DNA of 64,000 nucleotides from Halichondria panicea (GCF_963675165.1 NC_087387.1:4366990-4430989); one strand, 5' to 3'. Numbered from the stretch's first letter, positions 47,501-58,249 are shown. Notes: a model not told the origin generated them from the letters alone. Made by a program: numbers and translations.

Positions 47501-48804
47501 ACGAAGAAACTAAATGTAATACAGTAGAACGTCCATTATTCTGAACCTCCATTATCCGGCTTGGCAATTTTATTTTTGGCTTGTCCTTTTATTGCACATG
47601 CGCATTACTATGGAGACAGGCCTGCTTATCTTCTGCGCATGCGCTGGCAACCATGTGGCTCTGCTGTTTGTCCATTATGTGGGTGGATCAAGGCGTGGTT
47701 TATCCATTCGATTATCCAGAACCAAGGTGTCCGAATAATCAAAGGTTTCACTTTAATGATTAATTTCATGCAATCAAGAGTTTATGATAGAGAGAGAGTA
47801 TCGAACGTAGGCATACTGTACATCAGATGTATGCGGAGAGTAACGTGACTTCCTGTATCTGTCACAAGCTTGGAATTTGCACACTGACCAATCCAAGTGT
47901 GGGTGATGTAATCTATCAAGAAAGTAGATTACATCACCCACACTTGGATGGGTTGATAGATTACATCACCCACACTTGGATTGGTCAGTGTGCAAATTCC
48001 AAGCTTGTGACAGATACAGGAAGTCACGTTACTCTCCACATACATCTGATGTACAGTATATGCCTACGTTCGTAAACTCTTGATGCAATGTATTCTTATT
48101 TGAATTTACTGTATAATGGCAGAGGAGGAGATTGGACATGCGTCATCATTCATGTGACATTCCTAAAGTTTTTTTCACGTTACCATAGATACTGTAAAAA
48201 AAAGTTACTGGTATGTCCGACTGTACTGAGCCTGACTAGCTGTATCTGTTCCTGGTTGCAGCAGGATTAGGTTCATGGCTGTACCAAAATCATTCTCTTC
48301 ACCTGTTTCTTATGAAAGCACATGATTATTGTGATTTCACTTAAACTGCAGAAGCAAAGTGCAATTGAACCGCGACCGCGGAATGCGTGTTCATTAAAAA
48401 GTCATAATTAAGTGCATAAGGTTAATTGTGTTTTTCCTCCTCTGTATTGTACATTTTTTACTACATTCATTTTCCTATGTAGTTGCACATTAATATAAGT
48501 GTAATGCCTAATTCGATCACTATCATGCAAAGGTATTCATTTTACTATAGATGGAACATCAACAACAGAGAATGGGGACAAAGTGACTCTTGACGATGTT
48601 CTCATCTTTTTCACTGGAGCTGACAGGGAGCCCCCACTTGGTTTCCAGCCTGTACCGACATTGACCTTCACTGATGCTGAACTAGCAACTGCCAGTACGT
48701 GCAGTCTCCGTCTTCGTCTCCCGTGTAGACATTCATCTTATGATGTGTTCAGGAGCAAACTAATGCTGTCTCTGCGTGGAAACGATGGCATGGGACTGGC
48801 ATGA
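44564..48804 (+). CDS. HECT-type E3 ubiquitin ligase (G2E3-like) with UBZ-like zinc finger
   Basis: Eleven exons in phase (44564-44642, 44819-45459, 45508-45593, 45641-45764, 45819-45919, 45994-46183, 46243-46389, 46449-46622, 46919-47207, 47261-47368, 48551-48804), 730 residues. The N-terminal helix RSLLENALSMM and a Ser-rich stretch are followed by two identical-length 23-residue basic/proline repeats (TDRQPPRPRA...). Exon 3 encodes a C-x2-C...H-x3-C finger (about C248, C251, H263, C267) of UBZ/Rad18 type, a ubiquitin-binding fold. The HECT domain covers about 340-730 and has AAVDTGGPLREFYRLF and ASTCSLRLRLP, with the likely catalytic cysteine about C697. Ubiquitin passes through that thioester to substrate. 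Start is uncertain: the frame is open upstream to about 44530, so an earlier exon is possible. The last intron holds two transposon-like insertions. Confidence 0.85.
44828..44965 (+). repeat. In-frame 69-bp tandem duplication in the HECT gene
   Basis: 44828-44896 and 44897-44965 match at nearly every base. 69 is divisible by three, so the protein gains one 23-residue repeat (TDRQPPRPRA, EDQQLPGSSRSG). Its higher GC than the surroundings and near identity suggest a recent duplication. Confidence 0.9.
47522..47753. mobile_element. Degenerate pogo/Tigger-like MITE, intronic
   Basis: Left end CAGTAGAACGTCCATTATTC after TA. The right end near 47720-47753 (CCGAATAATCAAAGGTTTCACT) is a mutated inverse. 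Inner strings CATTATCCGG and GATTATCCAGAACC also mirror. Lies in the last intron of the HECT gene. Confidence 0.6.
47768..48091. mobile_element. Long palindromic (hairpin) element, intronic
   Basis: Arms of about 145-155 bases are nearly perfect inverses: ATGCAATCAAGAGTTT at the left, AAACTCTTGATGCAATG at the right, and identical inner runs such as GTGACTTCCTGTATCTGTCA and ATTTGCACACTGACCAATCC. The centre holds a second nested inverted/direct repeat of GTAGATTACATCACCCACAC. A foldback transposon is the likeliest origin. It is entirely within the last HECT intron. Confidence 0.8.
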
Positions 48805-48962
48805 TTTTAATTTCAAGAATACCCTTCACAATCATCATTATTTTTTTGTTTTGAGTTTTCATCTCTCCTGGAGTATATACTAATTCAAGAGATATTTATG
48901 GACACAAAATTACTTATTCATGAGATTATTTATGGAAACAGAAGTGACATAATTATTAAATC

Positions 48963-50502
48963 TTAGCAACTGTTAATTTTACTGTAGGTGTATTCAACAG
49001 CGTCCATATAGAAATCCATGCCATGGTCATAACTCTGTGCAAGGGGGTGTACAACAGAAGATAATTCTTCATATTCCATAGAGCAAAGAGGCTGTTGTGG
49101 TGGATCAACAACTATTGAGCTCTCGTTACTGCCAACAGGAAGAGGTCCATCCCAATCAATACCGTAGTCGCTGTTGTGGATCTAAATAGAGACCAGAGAT
49201 ATAATTAATCAACAACTGTTATTTGCATACCTGTTCATCAATGTCTTGGAGGTGTGATCCACTTATCCAAAGTTGCTTTGGGCTTGCATTTCTGACTGAT
49301 GAAAGAGGATGATTGTTCCAAGCAGCTGTGAAGTCATGTAGACTCTGATTAATTCTTGAAAGAAATACGTAATGCAAACAGAATAGATGAACAGAGTTGT
49401 CAACATCTAAGATACCTATGTCCTCCATGTGTGAAAATAAACAGTAATACCCAACAATGCAAGCACTGTAGACATCACGCCATAACCGTTCAATACGCTG
49501 GTTATGTACGCTTCGCCCTGCAATAAAGCTTGCTCTATTTGGTCCACGATGTGCCACCATGTACTCGTGTACAAGTACATTCTCGCCACCTCTATCGCTG
49601 CGTACTCTGCTAGGCACTCCATGCAACTGAACTGCATCTGTGAAATTGGACAGCACAGTTTCAGAAGTGTTGTTGTCAGCACATTTGAGAAACACAATTA
49701 ATCTGCTGTACCCATCAATAGCACCGTGAACCACAAGCTTCCACCTAAATTAATTAATCATTGATATCATAATAATGAAAAACATGGTGCCATACCTGAT
49801 TAGCTTGTGGTGCCCGTCTATATGCCAAAGATGTTGTGGACCTTGAACTGAATACACTCGTCTCCTTAAGTTTCTCAGCCTTCTCAAGACACATCCTTGT
49901 GGGTCAATTCTTCTCTGACATTCCCGAACTCGATTCATTTGCACTCTGATTCCACGTGACACAAGGTAACCGTACATCTGTCGGTTACCCCAGTTTGGGT
50001 ACTGTTGTTGTACACCTCCAACAACACTGTCCAACTCTTCGTCTGATATTTGTGAATATGTACAGCGGATGGAAAGATTTAGGGATGACATACGTCGACG
50101 AACTGTGGATACAGATACACCTAATAGTTTGCTGATTTGAGGAACTGTGAAACGAGATTCAATTAAACATTGAAGTTGCTCTTCAGGAATAACATACGCT
50201 GGTCGTCCAACTACACCAGACAACATCAAAGGTGCTTGAAATTGTGCGTTAGAACCTCCTCCATTACTTAACAACTTATTTAGCAATGTATCCATCTCCT
50301 TGTAGGCCTTGTTCAGTAAATCAAGAGTACTACACTCGGAAGTACATAATTCGCCAGAAATAGCTTCCTTTGCCATTAAATCTGAGCACATAAGTTCAAT
50401 TCTCCACTTGTAGCCATCCACTATATCTCTTGTTACTACTCTTCCCTCCTTCATATCTGAGATAAGTGCTACCAAGCTGTCTACAATCCAGTCACAACTC
50501 AT
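48963..50502 (-). CDS. Integrase-core (DDE) protein with helix-turn-helix, intact three-exon gene
   Basis: Exons 50502-49796, 49744-49231 and 49181-48963 join in phase to 479 residues. The N-terminal ~90 residues are helical. Residues ~110-145 resemble a resolvase/Tn7-type helix-turn-helix ([20 protein letters not shown]). The integrase core follows with LWHIDGHHK (D about 229), VRSDRGGEN (D about 286) and HNQRIERLW (E about 321), a DD34-35E triad. [17 protein letters not shown] and LWISG near the end match a family repeated in many invertebrate and fish genomes as apparently host-like genes. The final exon is acidic and looks like a non-enzymatic tail. No capsid, protease, polymerase or flanking repeat is seen nearby, so it may be a domesticated gene or a simple integrase-type DNA transposon. 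Convergent with the HECT gene (158 bases between stops). Confidence 0.8.
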
Positions 50503-50568
50503 GCTTGATCATTAATAAAGTAATTGAGACCACGCCCTCTCAAAAATTACTCAGTTCCCATAATTTAA

Positions 50569-50650
50569 AAGCCTCGAATCCAGGCCGCTTTGAAGAGGCT
50601 GAATGAGCAATGCATTAGCCTCGATTCAAGGCCTGGAATCGAGGCTAGCA
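50569..50650. mobile_element. Remnants of the TAGCCTCGA family
   Basis: AAGCCTCGAATCCAGGCCGC near 50571 and a compact palindrome TAGCCTCGATTCAAGGCCTG...GAATCGAGGCTA near 50615-50646. The nearby repeated GCAATGCAT (either side) may be remains of a 9-bp target duplication. Same termini as the Mutator-like elements at 1-7 kb. Confidence 0.55.
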
Positions 50651-50734
50651 TGCAATGCATGGCAGACCCTTGCTGAAAAATACACCCTCCATCAAGTTGG
50701 GCCACGCTCCAACTAACTCTCCTCATGCTTTTGA

Positions 50735-51172
50735 CACTAGAATAACAGTCAACGACCTTGTTGGAAAAATACCCCTCTTAATTCTACACCTGACTGTCTG
50801 TAGAATAACCCCCCTTGCTGAAAAGACACCTGTAGAACAACCCCCTTGCTGAAACACCCCATATAACTGATTTTGACAGTCTGTAGAATAACCCCCCTTG
50901 CTGGAAAGACAATCCATTATAATTTTGACACACACAGAGTAGACATCCCATACACTGAATTTTGACACTGTCTGTAGAATAACCCTTTGCTAAAAAGACA
51001 CCCATATAATTTTGACACCCTCTGTAGAATAATCCCTTGCTGAAAAGACACCCCATATAATTTTGATACCCTCTGTAGAATAACCCCCTTGCTGAAAAGA
51101 CACCCCATATAATTTTGACACCCTCTGTAGAATAACCCCCTTGCTGAAAAAACACCTCATAATTTTGACACT
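50735..51172 (-). repeat. Minisatellite of ~53-bp units, inverted relative to 43990-44443
   Basis: About eight units of AATTTTGACACCCTCTGTAG / AATAACCCCCTTGCTGAAAA / GACACCCCATAT, the reverse complement of the other array's unit. The units nearest the integrase gene are most diverged. Confidence 0.95.
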
Positions 51173-52719
51173 AATCTACCGCCATAACAGCCAGACACAA
51201 ACAAGTGGGTGGGGCAATGGCATTTTTTACCACCAACTCAACCTTAAAAGATAGGTGGGGCTCAGCTCTGTGCGCTCTAAGCGTCAACTGGTTTCTCGAA
51301 AATTGACAAATGGAATGGAATGTAGGAGGCAAATGCGTATAATTTAATGAAGGTCAGTTTCAGTTACGAGAATTTGATGAAGGTCAGTAACTCTGTACTA
51401 TAGTACTGCTCCCAATGTCTACTAACAAGCTATACTCTCAATGGTACGGATCAGTATTTCGTCGCCCTCATTCTCGTTGGCGACTTCTTCCGCCTAGTAA
51501 CTAGCTACAGTTGGCATTTGTACCTTAAAAAAGACGTTCTTTTGTTAATGATTTGTAGGTCCCTATCGTTGGGAGTAGCTTACTAGTAGACATCGATAGC
51601 AGTGCTAGTACAGAGTCACCTTCATGGTTCCGATATCATGAATGAGCACCCATGCATGAACGACTATAAGGCAATCAAGCACACGAGTGACACTGGCTCA
51701 GCTAACCGTCCCCTATACACGTATACCCCTCGGTCCATGCATACCGAGAGTCTGTAAAGAAGGACCTGGATGAAATGATCGACTGCATGTTCAAGTACTG
51801 TTGAAGAAGGATGACGATGAGGCTGTATATCGACTACAGGAGACTGCATAAAATAATACTGTTTCACGCAAATAATTATGCTTACCACTTGCATGCTAGA
51901 TGAGCTTATATAATATCGATCGCTTCGGCAATGCAATTTATCCCACGACATTGGGGACATAACGTGGATATTGGAAAATACCTGTCGTGGAGAAATACCT
52001 GCACAAAACCTCTTGCATATCAAAATTAACCGATACAAAAGAGTGTTAATTTGGCATAATTCATTATTTGACATGTGTACCTTGCAATTGGGCATATAGT
52101 AGGAAATGGAACCATACAGCAAGAGTACCTGTCTGCAGTTGAATCACTCTCACCACCCGTCGACAAAAAAACAAGACAAGTACTTTACTACTGCCATGCA
52201 TGGATAAGAGAGGCCATGCTAGGCCTTGATAAATTATGCTTGGAATAATGTTGGGTGTCTAAAGAAATTGGGAATAATAGTTAGCATGGTACATTAAAGT
52301 TTTGCATAACGATGATGTTCTAATGGCAAAAAATGGCTGAAGGTGAATATTATGGCGGATCAGTTCAAGTCAACAAGATAACAATGAGAATCATAATTAT
52401 GGCTTGTGTCGTTGTGTGCTGTGTGTTTATGTCGACGTCTTATAATCACATTTTTGGGGTTTTTTATGAATTTTTTATGAGAATAATAGGCACATTTTCC
52501 AAGAATTAAAGAATAGAATAATGGGTGGGAAAAAAGCATGATTTATCAGGGCCTACGAGTCCATGCAGAATCTAATATACCGAGTCATCAGGCATGCTTC
52601 CCGTTTAATGATCAGATGCATGGGAGTATTCTTTTTCATTTGATAATTGTATACGACCTATATATACTGTTACACAATCACACAAGTCACAAAATTGCAC
52701 GGATTGATAACTATAAAAG
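51173..52719. other. Spacer with a retroelement fossil
   Basis: No host gene supported between the minisatellite and metaxin-2. Near 51250-51400 an AATTTGATGAAGGTCAGT-like string occurs twice. A fossil polymerase fragment lies at about 51715-51920. From 52020 to 52719 I see only AT-rich DNA and the expected 3' UTR of metaxin-2. Confidence 0.5.
51715..51920 (+). mobile_element. Possible Ty3/gypsy-type LTR retrotransposon fossil (reverse transcriptase fragment)
   Basis: Short plus-strand stretches resemble the start of a gypsy-type reverse transcriptase, including a VKKDLDEM-like and a LYIDYRRL-like piece in the expected order. It is a broken, short, old remnant with no LTRs or other domains visible. 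Confidence 0.4.
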
Positions 52720-53933
52720 CTAGTGTTCTAATAATCCTTCATGGACTGGAGCAACGTCTAAAAAGTTATCAAATTGTAGTACAATCTTTCGCAGCTCATT
52801 TCCGGGATCTGTAAAAGAGAGGCAGGCTTGAAGATGAGCCCACAGGACAACATCCAGGGTAGTCAACCTATTACAGAGACGTAATTAATTATAGGATAAA
52901 ATCAACAGACTCATAAATACCCATCTCTGAAGAAAAGCTTATCCTTGCCAAGTCTCCGAGAAAGAGAACCACACCCATGCTCAAAGTCCAGCAGTACTTC
53001 TCTCTCAGGCTTACTATACATCTCCCAGTGGTTCCAAGCATATTTGAACTGCTGAAGTCTTGGGACTACTTGATTTAGTGGCCAGCAGAGACTGTGTCCA
53101 TGAGTTGTAACGGATCTCTGAATTAAAAAGGATGTACTATACACCGTGCCAACACTGAATGGATGTATACACAGCAACATGCACTACGTTCACTGCTTTG
53201 TTCAAGCCTTTCAGCAATGCATGGCAATTTTTAAGTAAAACGATTAACCTGGACATTTGTCATACTGGCCCAAGTTTGATACAGCAGTGCTGGTGCTAAC
53301 TTAGTCCTGACTAGAGAGAGGTGTGCCTCCTGGTCAGATCTTTCCTGTGGCTTCAATTTGGTTGTCAGGCCTAGGGACTGGAAGGAAAGAACATAAATCG
53401 ACACTGATAAAAAAATTTTTATCACTTAGGAAGTACTGACATATTTACATTTTTTTGTCATACCTGAGACTCAAGGAAGGTCACAAGTTTCTCAAATTCA
53501 CTGAATATCAGAGGATGTGAGTCCATATGCAAGCACAGGAAAGGAGACCTCCCTGCGAGAGATATTTATCACCTTTTGAAAACAGTTAAGTTATACAAAG
53601 TTTAAGACCTGAAGGAGACATATAATCAGCATTACTGACAACTTGGGTTTTAAAATCAAGTTTAGATGCTCGAAGATATACTTGAAGCATCAGTCGTCGG
53701 GCAACATCATCAAGTAATTCTCTTTCTGCAAGTGCGATAAAAAAATTGAGTAGATCTAGCTCTAGATGCATGCAGCTACGATAATCACCTTTAGGCAAAT
53801 GAAATACGATTGCATTTGATGGCCATTTGAAATGACCAGTAGCAGATGCTAGAAGATGATCAGTTAAGCTCTGCTTGTTAACAGCCATTTTGTTTTCAAT
53901 ATTACTACTCTGTATTTTAGAACAGGTTGCCAT
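52720..53933 (-). CDS. MTX2: Metaxin-2, mitochondrial outer-membrane import/assembly protein
   Basis: Six exons in phase (53933-53789, 53725-53609, 53552-53464, 53377-53249, 53117-52921, 52867-52720), 274 residues (human MTX2 263). Landmarks: WPSNAIVFHLPKG (human WPENATLYQQLKG), NADYMSPSG (human NAEYMSPSG), LCWPLNQV, GSLSRRLGKDKLFF and LDVVLWAHLQA. This is the GST-like thioredoxin fold plus helical domain of metaxins. It partners metaxin-1/SAM50 on the cytosolic face of the outer membrane in beta-barrel assembly. The C-terminus is a little shorter than in human. A downstream Met at residue 16 (MAVNKQSL) is an alternative start. Divergent from HP1. Confidence 0.85.
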
Positions 53934-54239
53934 TTAATTTCAATTAAAACCCAGCGCATGCTCTTTTGGCGGGGGAAAATGTCTTCATATTTTTGAAGTC
54001 TCTAGCTCTCTGATCTGTGTTGCTTCCTTGCCATTTTCGCTGGTGAAATACAAGGTAAGGGTATTTCTGATCTAACCTCTTTACAATTACCCACTGATTT
54101 GCATTCCATTGTTAATAGTCTCATAGTGAGTAGATCTATTGTACTTGTGCAAATGTGGGTGGTACCTAATAAGAATTAAGCTTTAGCTTACACCACAGTG
54201 TAATATTTACAGTTTGATGTGTTCTGTTCTTCCTTACAG
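53934..54239. promoter_or_regulatory. Divergent promoter of metaxin-2 and HP1 with HP1 5' UTR intron
   Basis: Start codons are 306 bases apart and point outward. Within the gap an HP1 untranslated exon seems to end at CAAG|GTAAGG (54054/54055), with its acceptor CTTACAG directly before the ATG at 54240. That leaves only about 100 bases for both transcription starts. A GCGGGGGAAAA stretch near 53970 is unusually GC-rich for the region. Confidence 0.55.
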
Positions 54240-56847
54240 ATGCCGAAGAGAGTAAAAAAAAAGCAATACAAAGTGGAGAAAGTTGTTGACAAACAAAACA
54301 ACAACGGACGAATTGAGTACTTTTTAAAATGGGCAGGTTACGAAGATGATCAAAATACTTGGGAGCCGAGAGAAAATTTGGACTGTGAAGATTTGATTGC
54401 CGAGTTTGAGAAGAACTACACACCTACTACTGTGTTGCAACCTTCTACTTCTTATAGCAGCTCTGACAGTGAACCAGTGGTAGGCTCAAGGTTACTTTCC
54501 AGAGCAATATAATTTAAACATCTCTTTCTCTTTCATAGTATAATATATAATACTTTTGACTAATTCTTTTCTACTTTTCCTACCAGAAAAAGAAGCCAAA
54601 GCGAATATCATCTTCCAAAGTAAGGTCACATCTTTTTAGAAGCTCCAATGTTATTCAGTCACGTTATTTTCATTTGTTCAGGCACCAACGACTCCAAAGG
54701 TCACAAATGGGGCCCCCAAAAAATCTTCTCCCAAAAAAATTTCGCCCAAAAAGGAGGCGAATCCAACAGAGGAAATATCATTACCAGATCTCGGTGAACC
54801 GAATGGATTTGATAAAGGGTATACCCCCAAACAAATTGTTGGAGCCACAGAACTCGACGGTCACATTCTATTTCTCATTCAATGGTGAGGTCCTTTTGCA
54901 CAAGTTTTGTTTTGTTTTGTTTTGAATAATGGTTAAAAATGATTTTCTGTGCTATAGGAAGGAGGTAAATGACCAGGAGTTGGTCTATGCTAGCGAGGCC
55001 AACGTTCAGATACCCCAGATCGTCATTAAGTTCTATGAGAGCAAGTTAACCTGGCACGAGAACATGGGTAAGACTATTTTTATTAGGGTGTAAGTAGACT
55101 ATTGACACTACAGTGGTACATGTACAATAAAATTATACACCTGACTATCAGTGGGGAGCAAAATCAAACTTTGTCTTTGATTATAGCTACAGTACTGTTA
55201 GTGTAGACTCTCATTAATCCGGTCACCCTTGGGACCGTGCAGCTTGGCGAGGTGGCTGTATTTCAGAAAGTAGCCGCAGCTAAATAGTGGTCCCTACTTC
55301 GAATCTAATGACTAATTTGCAGTTCTGCACCCATAACGTACATTAAAATCTAGCTAGGGGCAGCCAGAACTGGCTGATATACAGAATAGCGAGGGGATGC
55401 ATTTCAGGGTGTGCAGTAAAGCAAGCTAGCAATCTCTGCCAAACGAAACAACCGGGTGACCGTACTTCAGAGATCCGGATTAGTGAGAGTCTACTGTATG
55501 TGCTATTTGTGCTTTACGCAACATTCTATTTATAGAAACCTATTCCTACTTTTGTACCGCCCACTTTGGTCTTTGCTCGCTGTTGTGTATTTTTGTGGTA
55601 GTGTACTAATTTTGGAATGCCACAAATTCCTCTTGGGCTTATTTGTTACCACAACTTACCTAAAAATTAATTTTCTTCTAGAGCAGAAACTACTGTATAG
55701 CGCCAAGGGTGTATAAAAGAAGATAGGGCATGCAATAGGGCATGCAACAGTAAAAGAGCAGAGTTTAAATGTGGGCGGATAAACGTGCACGATTATGCAT
55801 GAAATGCTAAAAATAGAAATTTTCATGCAAATTCACACATTCATCCACCCACATTTGAACTCTGCTAGCTACGTGTACTGCATAGTGGAGTTGCATGCTC
55901 TCTCTTCTTTTATAAGCCCTTGATAGCGCGAAATTTTCGAGGCACTTAAAATTTTGTGGCCTCTAAAAGCATTTCGTTGAATAAATGTTTGTGGGTTCAC
56001 TGCTTACTGGAAGCATTCCCAGGCCATGCCTTCCATCCAGGTAGATTTGTTTGTGAATTCACTGTTTAGCTCATTTTTTATTAATTCTTGCTCAAGTTGT
56101 GTTATTCATAACGTTTCTAATTGTACTCGAGAGTGATTTTAATGAGATTCATTGCAATTTCTAATTATCTGCGAGTGCGATTTTACTCTCATTCGCAGAA
56201 ATAGCACTCGCGAAAATATGTTGGTACAGTAGAACCTCGCTAATCCGAATAGAGTGGGACCAGACCCCATCCGAATACATGAAATTTCCGGATTAACATA
56301 ATTATGTCATTAATTATTATGAATATCATTAACGAAGACACTTCGTACATGTACATGTATTATGATATTATTGTGGCCAGAAGGGAAGCTGCTAGCTAGA
56401 ATAGTCTTTATATCAACTTTCTCTCCAATACAGTGAGTCTTGTGAGCTCTCTCTTCGTTTTCTTTGCAGTGGCCATTGTCTTGAGCAGTTTATCAATAAA
56501 ATTATTGCTGATTCAGCTACATTGCGCATGCACAGTACTCTGTTCTACTGGCAGCCCCTCCTCTTTTTCAGTTTGCCATTTTGTCCGGATTAGCGAGGTT
56601 CTACTGTATATAGTTGATAATTTTAACAATTTTCGTGTGTGATCGCTAACAGCGAAAATGTCCCGCTAATGCGGTAACTAAAAACTCCCTTAATTTTTAA
56701 GAGATTCCTATTTTTTCCCGACCTGCCTTATCCATAAATCATTGACGAAAGTCCATGAAACATAGATTATGTAATTAAGCTTATTGTGCATTATAATTAT
56801 CATAATTGTGTTTTGTTCTAATCATTACAGAAGCGAAAGAAGAGTGA
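54240..56847 (+). CDS. HP1: Heterochromatin protein 1 (CBX1/3/5-type)
   Basis: Five coding exons in phase (54240-54479, 54587-54619, 54682-54884, 54958-55067, 56831-56847), 200 residues. The chromodomain occupies residues ~9-62 with [28 protein letters not shown]. The aromatic cage is Y10, W31 and Y34, which binds methylated H3 lysine 9. The hinge (~63-130) is Lys/Ser/Pro rich ([12 protein letters not shown]), fitting nucleic-acid binding. The chromoshadow domain (~135-195: [35 protein letters not shown]) drives dimerisation and PxVxL partner binding. The last exon encodes only EAKEE and stop, after a 1.76-kb intron carrying three MITEs. Confidence 0.92.
55201..55496. mobile_element. pogo-like MITE flanked by TA, intronic
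   Basis: Left GTGTAGACTCTCATTAATCC and right GGATTAGTGAGAGTCTACTG are inverted, with TA at 55199-55200 and 55497-55498. The GGTCACCC inner string is also mirrored. Confidence 0.7.
55704..55922. mobile_element. hAT-like MITE (CAAGGG...CCCTTG) with 7-bp target duplication
   Basis: CAAGGGTGTATAAAAGAAGA at the left is mirrored at the right, and the arms continue through GCATGCAAC and CAGAGTTNAAATGTGGG. ATAGCGC flanks both sides exactly (55697-55703 and 55923-55929). Confidence 0.75.
56227..56606. mobile_element. pogo/Tigger-like MITE flanked by TA, intronic
   Basis: CAGTAGAACCTCGCTAATCC at the left and GGATTAGCGAGGTTCTACTG at the right are a perfect 20-bp pair, the classic pogo-type terminus, with TA on each side. 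380 bp, no transposase. Confidence 0.85.
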
Positions 56848-57511
56848 CTCTTCTCCTGAGATCTCTTGTACTACTTACCTGGCCCACCGTTCTGTTTTCA
56901 TGTACATTCTATTATGTGCCCACTCACATGCCATGCCACATTGAACTTCACACGTATTATTCTTGTAAACATTGTATTATCACTCCTCACCGTGAGATGT
57001 CTCAACAATTTAGTTAATACAGTACGATCACTAATTTTAGACAATAAGATTTTATGCTTTGATCTGCCACATCAGTGGGGAGGGGGGGAGGGATGTAAAG
57101 AATGGAACGTCATTGTAAGGGGACGTGAATTATAATATTGGTATGCTTTTATGGGTGGGAGGGGGGTAGAGTGGAATAAAAGGGAAGCAGATGTATTATA
57201 CTTTTCCGTGTAAGTATTGACTAGACTGTAATCATGCATGCTAATCATTATATGCAGGCATGTGGAAACGGAGGCAAGTTTGCTACACACGTGTACCAAA
57301 AGAGGATTGGGGTCGATTTCAATGTGAGTGGAAAAGATTTTCAATAATAGGCATTCGTAATTTCTTAACGGTTCCTTCTTTCGTTTTTCCAATTCCTCCG
57401 ATATATAAAATAATTATGGCCCTGTGACGAGGCTGAACACATTGACCAATTGTGGTAATCAATTGAATTCCAATGATCATTCCACGATTGATTGGATTTC
57501 ACTGATCATTA

Positions 57512-57767
57512 GTCAGTGAGCTAGCTGGTCTTGAAGATACCTACTATATACACAAAAGTGCAGTATAGTGCAGTAGTAGTAGATCTAAGAGGTAAACTAA
57601 TGCTCAAAGATGGTGGAACATCTCCTCTATACAATTCTGCAGATGACTACTATATGTATATAAGATGTTCCATCATCCTTCAGCAACTACCTCTTAGATC
57701 TATACTACTACTGCACTTACTGTGTGCATGTATAGTAGGTATCTTCAAGACCAGCTAGCTCACTGAC
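57512..57767. mobile_element. 256-bp palindromic MITE
   Basis: GTCAGTGAGCTAGCTGGTCT at the left pairs with its inverse at the right. The arms extend about 100 bases (GAAGATACCTACTATA, AGTAGTAGTAGATCTAAGAG, TGGTGGAACATCT) to a short AT-rich centre. No clear target duplication. Confidence 0.75.
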
Positions 57768-58249
57768 AGTTGACAACACTCTCGATCTCTGGGACAAAAA
57801 CCGGCCATTGTGTAGCTCTTACTTCAATATTTCACAAACTTCCTGTATTTAGAATAATAGCGCATGCATATGCATTGCAGAATGCAGAGGCTGCAAAAAC
57901 ACATTGATTTTACAATGAAAAAGGGTGTGCCAGCTCAGCACAATTTCTATTAATTTATGATGGATATCCAGTGGTGGTAATTGATTATTATTATGATCGA
58001 TTGTGATAATCGATTACAACGTTAACGCTGCAAAGGAAATCGATATAATTGCCATCAACAATCGGAATCAATTGTCCACTCTATAAAGGAGAGGGTGTAC
58101 ACATTAATCGACCATTTTGATGATCGGTTGTGGTAATCGATTCTCATGATCCATCCAGATCCCTAATGATCGGAATCAAACTTTGTATGTCCACTGTGGC
58201 ATTCCGTATAATTATATTATAGTCTTCCAATTGCCCATGCATGCACCTC

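Noticed and set aside
48963-50502. Integrase-core gene as part of an endogenous retrovirus or Polinton
   Set aside because: No capsid, protease, polymerase, packaging ATPase or long terminal repeats were seen nearby. The protein carries a DNA-transposon-style helix-turn-helix.
51664-52122. 152-residue open frame on the minus strand
   Set aside because: It lies opposite the retroelement fossil, has no recognisable motif, and its composition looks like antisense noise.
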